From Methylacidimicrobium sp. B4 (GTDB taxonomy: Bacteria > Verrucomicrobiota > Verrucomicrobiia > Methylacidiphilales > Methylacidiphilaceae), in assembly GCF_017310545.1 (NCBI RefSeq), contig NZ_CP066203.1, positions 1,860,001-1,924,000 on the forward strand: DNA of 64,000 nt. The letters run 5' to 3'. Numbering within the stretch: the first letter of the stretch is position 1; every line of letters starts with the position of its first letter. Below are positions 61,610 through 64,000 of this stretch, in pieces. Position numbers and translations under genes: made by a program. The notes beneath the pieces were generated by a model. The model was not told where the DNA came from and made no database searches. It saw only the letters and a program-made list of their open reading frames with translations.

Positions 61610-62277
61610 GCCACTACAAACCGTATCCGGCCTACAAGGATTCCGGGGTGGAGTGGATTGGGGAGGTGCCGGAGCATTGGGAGATTGCCCCGATCAAGCG
61701 GTTAGGAAAGCTCAAAGGCGGAAGCGGATTTCCACCGGAGATGCAAGGACGGCTTGGTAATGAACTTCCGTTCTTCAAAGTTGGCGACTTAGGGAAATCT
61801 CTCGACGGGGTACCGCTTGGGGAAGCAAAACACACAATTAGCCGGGAAGAAGCAGTGAAAATAGGTGCCACGATCTTCCAGAAGAATACTCTCGCTTGGG
61901 CAAAGATGGGAGCCGCATTGTCGCTGAATCGGCGACGAATTCTTCTATCAGATTGCTGCCTCGACAACAACATGAAGCCTCTTCGCTGTTTCAAGTGGGT
62001 AGAGTCGGAAGATCACCGGCCCTTCCGAATCCAGTTGCAGCGCCGCAGCGAAAAGCTTGTTTGCGTCCATCCCGCAAGCATCCACGAGGCAGCCCGGTCT
62101 GGCCATCCGCCCTCAAGGAGGATCGACGAAGTCGAAGCGTCCTTGACGGACTGCAGCCTCCTCTCTGCCCACAGATCCGTCGAAGACGGAGGGCAAAAAC
62201 CCCGCTTCTTGCCATCCCTTAACGGAAATCCGCTCTCCCCTTACCCACTCAATTCAGCGAGGAGCCAGTACATCTAG
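61606..62277 (+). pseudogene. HsdS, N-terminal part, truncated by the second repeat element
   Basis: The first 124 residues are typical HsdS: MSHYKPYPAYKDSGVEWIGE, VPEHWEIAPIKRLGKL, and a first target-recognition domain up to LSDCCLDNNMKPL. From 61977 the repeat element begins and the frame runs on through it to a stop at 62277, adding about 100 unrelated residues. A full HsdS needs two recognition domains and about 400 residues. The missing part and hsdR are not found downstream. The specificity protein should be non-functional. Confidence 0.82.
61977..62266 (+). repeat. Repeat element copy 2
   Basis: 290 bp, same orientation as copy 1, with identical first 16 and last 32 bases or nearly so. 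Terminal inverted repeats match at 19 of 25 positions. The right-end hairpin is conserved with two mismatches (62188-62217). The central block GGCCATCCGCC to GTCCTTGACGG is shared, while the part between about 62014 and 62100 is unrelated to copy 1. It interrupts hsdS. No transposase gene is in the window, so movement would need one elsewhere. Confidence 0.75.
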
Positions 62278-62278
62278 G

Positions 62279-62350
62279 GTTTAACCTTGCGCCCCGGCGG
62301 ACCATTCAGACGCTCTGCTCGTTCACGTCCGCCGAGCTTGAGCGTTGGGT
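62279..62350 (+). other. attC-like recombination site (integron cassette hairpin)
   Basis: The 72-bp stretch begins with GTTTAAC (fits RYYYAAC) and ends with GTTGGGT (fits GTTRRRY), the outer boxes of integron attC sites. Inside, CGGCGGAC (62295-62302) and GTCCGCCG (62327-62334) form a perfect 8-bp stem. The outer boxes pair only partly by G-T wobble, which is weaker than usual. It is a single site, and no second attC or integrase is seen. Confidence 0.4.
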
Positions 62351-62415
62351 GCGCGGGGGAGCATCAGCTCCGATCCAGCGCCCCACTTACCAATGACCAA
62401 GCGAGATGAGGAGGC

Positions 62416-62952
62416 ATGGCTGAGAACCAGTTCCCAATGCAGATGGGTCGCGGGATCACGTTCTTCGGGCACTGCGATATGCCCGTGACCCTGGAGGATG
62501 TCCAAGCTCTCGACGCCGATTCCTCGGCCGGCTACGAGTGGCGAGTCGGGCTACCGAAACGCACGCTCGAAGAAGGGGCCATCTCGCTGGCCGGGGCCGC
62601 GAGCGTGTTGAGCGGGGAACAGGAGTTCCCGGCCTTAGCGAAGCCTCCAGACGCAGAGCGCTTGCGTCTTCTGGTCCAGTTGGCCTGGATTTGCTCGGCC
62701 TGCATCCACGACCGCCAGTTCGCTGCCTGCCTCTCCGGCATCTGCGCGCCGCCTAGCCAGATCGACGTTGTCGATGAGCAGCAGTTCACCAATCCATGGC
62801 AGCGCACGACGCAGGCCAGCGCCGCGATCGACTGCGCGAAGCACGACCGCGGGCGCGAACGGATGCGGCAGCAAGGGTGGGACATCGTGACGGTCCGGTT
62901 CATTGAGATTCGAGCGGAGGCGGCGTCAGTGCAGCGAACAGCGCAAGGATGA
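62416..62952 (+). CDS. Hypothetical protein preceding darT
   Basis: 178 residues without a recognised domain. The middle is helical with Cys residues (LVQLAWICSACIHDRQFAAC). The end, CAKHDRGRERMRQQGWDIVT followed by VRFIEI, has the look of a small nuclease-like strand-turn, but no catalytic set is clear. GAGGAGG stands one base from the ATG, closer than ideal. It starts 66 bases after the attC-like site and 12 bases before darT, so it may belong to the toxin operon or to a cassette. Confidence 0.6.
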   Translation: MAENQFPMQMGRGITFFGHCDMPVTLEDVQALDADSSAGYEWRVGLPKRTLEEGAISLAGAASVLSGEQEFPALAKPPDAERLRLLVQLAWICSACIHDRQFAACLSGICAPPSQIDVVDEQQFTNPWQRTTQASAAIDCAKHDRGRERMRQQGWDIVTVRFIEIRAEAASVQRTAQG

Positions 62953-62964
62953 TGGAGGGCGACG

Positions 62965-63555
62965 GTGAAGCGCGAGGAGTTGCGGGAATTGCATTACATC
63001 GCGCCTATGGTTAACGTATGTTCCATCCTTCAGCGCGGAATCCTGTCAAACAGAAGGGCCTCGAGGATTGACCATGCTTCGGTGGCGATGCCGGAAGTCC
63101 AGGCTCGACGAGCCAACGTTGTCGTCGCCGGCAGCCGAAGGCTGCATGAGTATGTAAACCTGTACGTATGCGCCAGGAATCCGATGCTTTACAGTCGGCA
63201 AGAACAGCACCTCGACCTCTGCGTACTCCAGATAAGCACGGATGTGCTGGACCTTCCAGACGTGGTCGTGACGGACAGAAATGCGTCGAGCGTCTACGTT
63301 CGGTACGCGGCTGCGCCTGCTGGTCTCAGCATCGTAGTTCGAGAGTGGACCTTTGCCGAGTACTGGACAGAGCCGGATCCCACTGTCCAATTGAGGAAGA
63401 AATCCGCCAAGTGCGCCGAAGTTCTGGTTCCGGACAGGGTGGACCCACGGTTCATCCTGGGCGCCTATGTCTCGTGCCAGGTCGCAGCGGACAAGCTGAA
63501 GAGCCTAGGAACCCGAATCGGCATCAGCATCCATCCGCACATGTTCTTCCAATAG
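62965..63555 (+). CDS. darT: DarT, DNA thymidine ADP-ribosyltransferase toxin (DUF4433)
   Basis: The 196-residue product starts at a GTG with GGAGGG six bases before it. Family motifs are LHYIAPMVNVCSILQRGILS near the N-terminus, ARRANVVVAGSRRLHEYVNL, LYVCARNPMLYSRQEQH and CAEVLVPDRVDPRFILGAYV with the likely catalytic Glu. DarT ADP-ribosylates thymidine in single-stranded DNA and stops phage or host replication. The antitoxin gene darG begins 11 bases downstream. Confidence 0.9.
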   Translation: MKREELRELHYIAPMVNVCSILQRGILSNRRASRIDHASVAMPEVQARRANVVVAGSRRLHEYVNLYVCARNPMLYSRQEQHLDLCVLQISTDVLDLPDVVVTDRNASSVYVRYAAAPAGLSIVVREWTFAEYWTEPDPTVQLRKKSAKCAEVLVPDRVDPRFILGAYVSCQVAADKLKSLGTRIGISIHPHMFFQ

Positions 63556-63565
63556 GCAGGGCGTC

Positions 63566-64000
63566 ATGGTGAACGTGCTCATCGATGACATCTTCAAGTC
63601 CAAGGCGCAGACCTTGGTGAACACGGTCAACTGCGTGGGTGTCATGGGCAAAGGGATCGCTCTCGAATTTAAGAAGCGATTTCCCGAGATGTATGAGGAC
63701 TACGTGCGCCGTTGCAAAGCCAAGGAGGTTAAGCTGGGGCAGCCCTATCTCTACCGTTCCCTTCTGCCGCCGTGGATCTTGAACTTTCCGACAAAGGATC
63801 ATTGGCGCTCGGTGTCCAGGCTGGAGGATATCCTCGATGGTCTTGACTACCTCAAGCGGCATCTTCAGGAATGGGGAATCACCTCGCTAGCCGTTCCGCC
63901 TCTTGGATGTGGTCACGGTCGTCTGGAATGGCGGGTTGTAGGACCTGCACTCTACCAGCATCTCAAGCGCCTGCACATTCCCGTGGAACTCTATGCCCCA
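63566..64000 (+). CDS. darG: DarG, macrodomain antitoxin (partial at window end)
   Basis: 145 codons are visible without a stop. The start MVNVLIDDIFKSKAQTLVNT and VNCVGVMGKGIALEFKKRFP are a classic macrodomain, and LAVPPLGCGHGRLEWRVVGP is its second loop. DarG removes the ADP-ribose that DarT adds to DNA, and its C-terminal domain, beyond the window, binds DarT. Order and spacing equal known darTG operons. Confidence 0.93.
   Translation, partial: MVNVLIDDIFKSKAQTLVNTVNCVGVMGKGIALEFKKRFPEMYEDYVRRCKAKEVKLGQPYLYRSLLPPWILNFPTKDHWRSVSRLEDILDGLDYLKRHLQEWGITSLAVPPLGCGHGRLEWRVVGPALYQHLKRLHIPVELYAP

Noticed and set aside
60179-62266. CRISPR-like arrangement of repeats
   Set aside because: There are only two copies, of 262-290 bp, separated by 1.5 kb of coding sequence. 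No short regular repeats or cas genes exist.

Overview
The window is GC-rich, densely packed DNA from a Gram-negative, respiring bacterium. Lipid A genes (lpxI, lpxB), a TonB/ExbB/ExbD set with an outer-membrane receptor, an Slp-type lipoprotein, a menaquinone/ubiquinone methyltransferase and an HpnN-like RND protein all point that way. The gene order and protein style suggest the Verrucomicrobiota (PVC group). That is an inference from memory of such genomes, because the window holds no rRNA or other decisive marker.

Layout. 1-3.4 kb: the 5' end of nusA (minus), with an intrinsic-terminator hairpin in its leader, diverges from an lpxI / Gfo-Idh oxidoreductase / lpxB operon. 3.4-8.1 kb: an ECF sigma factor, a membrane protein in the anti-sigma position, an HtrA-like protein that has lost its whole catalytic triad, and a MotB/OmpA-like envelope protein. 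8-15 kb: rpsU, a zinc alcohol dehydrogenase, a host-attachment-family protein, and a minus-strand operon encoding a SLOG(YpsA)-FolB fusion, an unknown 360-residue protein, DeoC and an atypical pyruvate kinase. 15-31 kb: tRNA-His, NAD(P)HX repair, agmatine-to-putrescine enzymes, two PLP enzymes of class V, a histidinol phosphatase, a DNA glycosylase, an RND exporter, an HNH protein, purH, a PHP phosphoesterase and menG/ubiE.

31-55 kb is a purine-use island. A minus-strand series reads xdhA-xdhB-xdhC-guanine deaminase-puuD-allantoate amidohydrolase-allantoinase-exbD-tonB-exbB-small secreted protein-MFS transporter. Around it lie ureidoglycine aminohydrolase and ureidoglycolate amidohydrolase (plus), a TonB receptor with 5-hydroxyisourate hydrolase and an NCS1 permease (minus), adenine deaminase (plus) and a Rieske oxygenase (minus). 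Together these can take adenine, guanine, xanthine or urate to glyoxylate, CO2 and ammonium without urea. OHCU decarboxylase is the only expected enzyme I cannot find. The embedded TonB complex suggests energised uptake of a purine compound across the outer membrane.

55-64 kb passes through an ABC ATPase and an eroded stretch with an ardC remnant into a defence island: AbiEi/AbiEii, a ruined type I restriction locus (hsdM tail, DUF1016 nuclease, hsdS head), and DarT/DarG running off the end. Two related elements of about 260-290 bp with imperfect terminal inverted repeats sit exactly where hsdM and hsdS are broken. An integron attC-like hairpin follows the second. The most unusual items are the catalytically dead HtrA in a sigma-factor operon, the TonB-coupled purine island, and this repeat family in the defence island.
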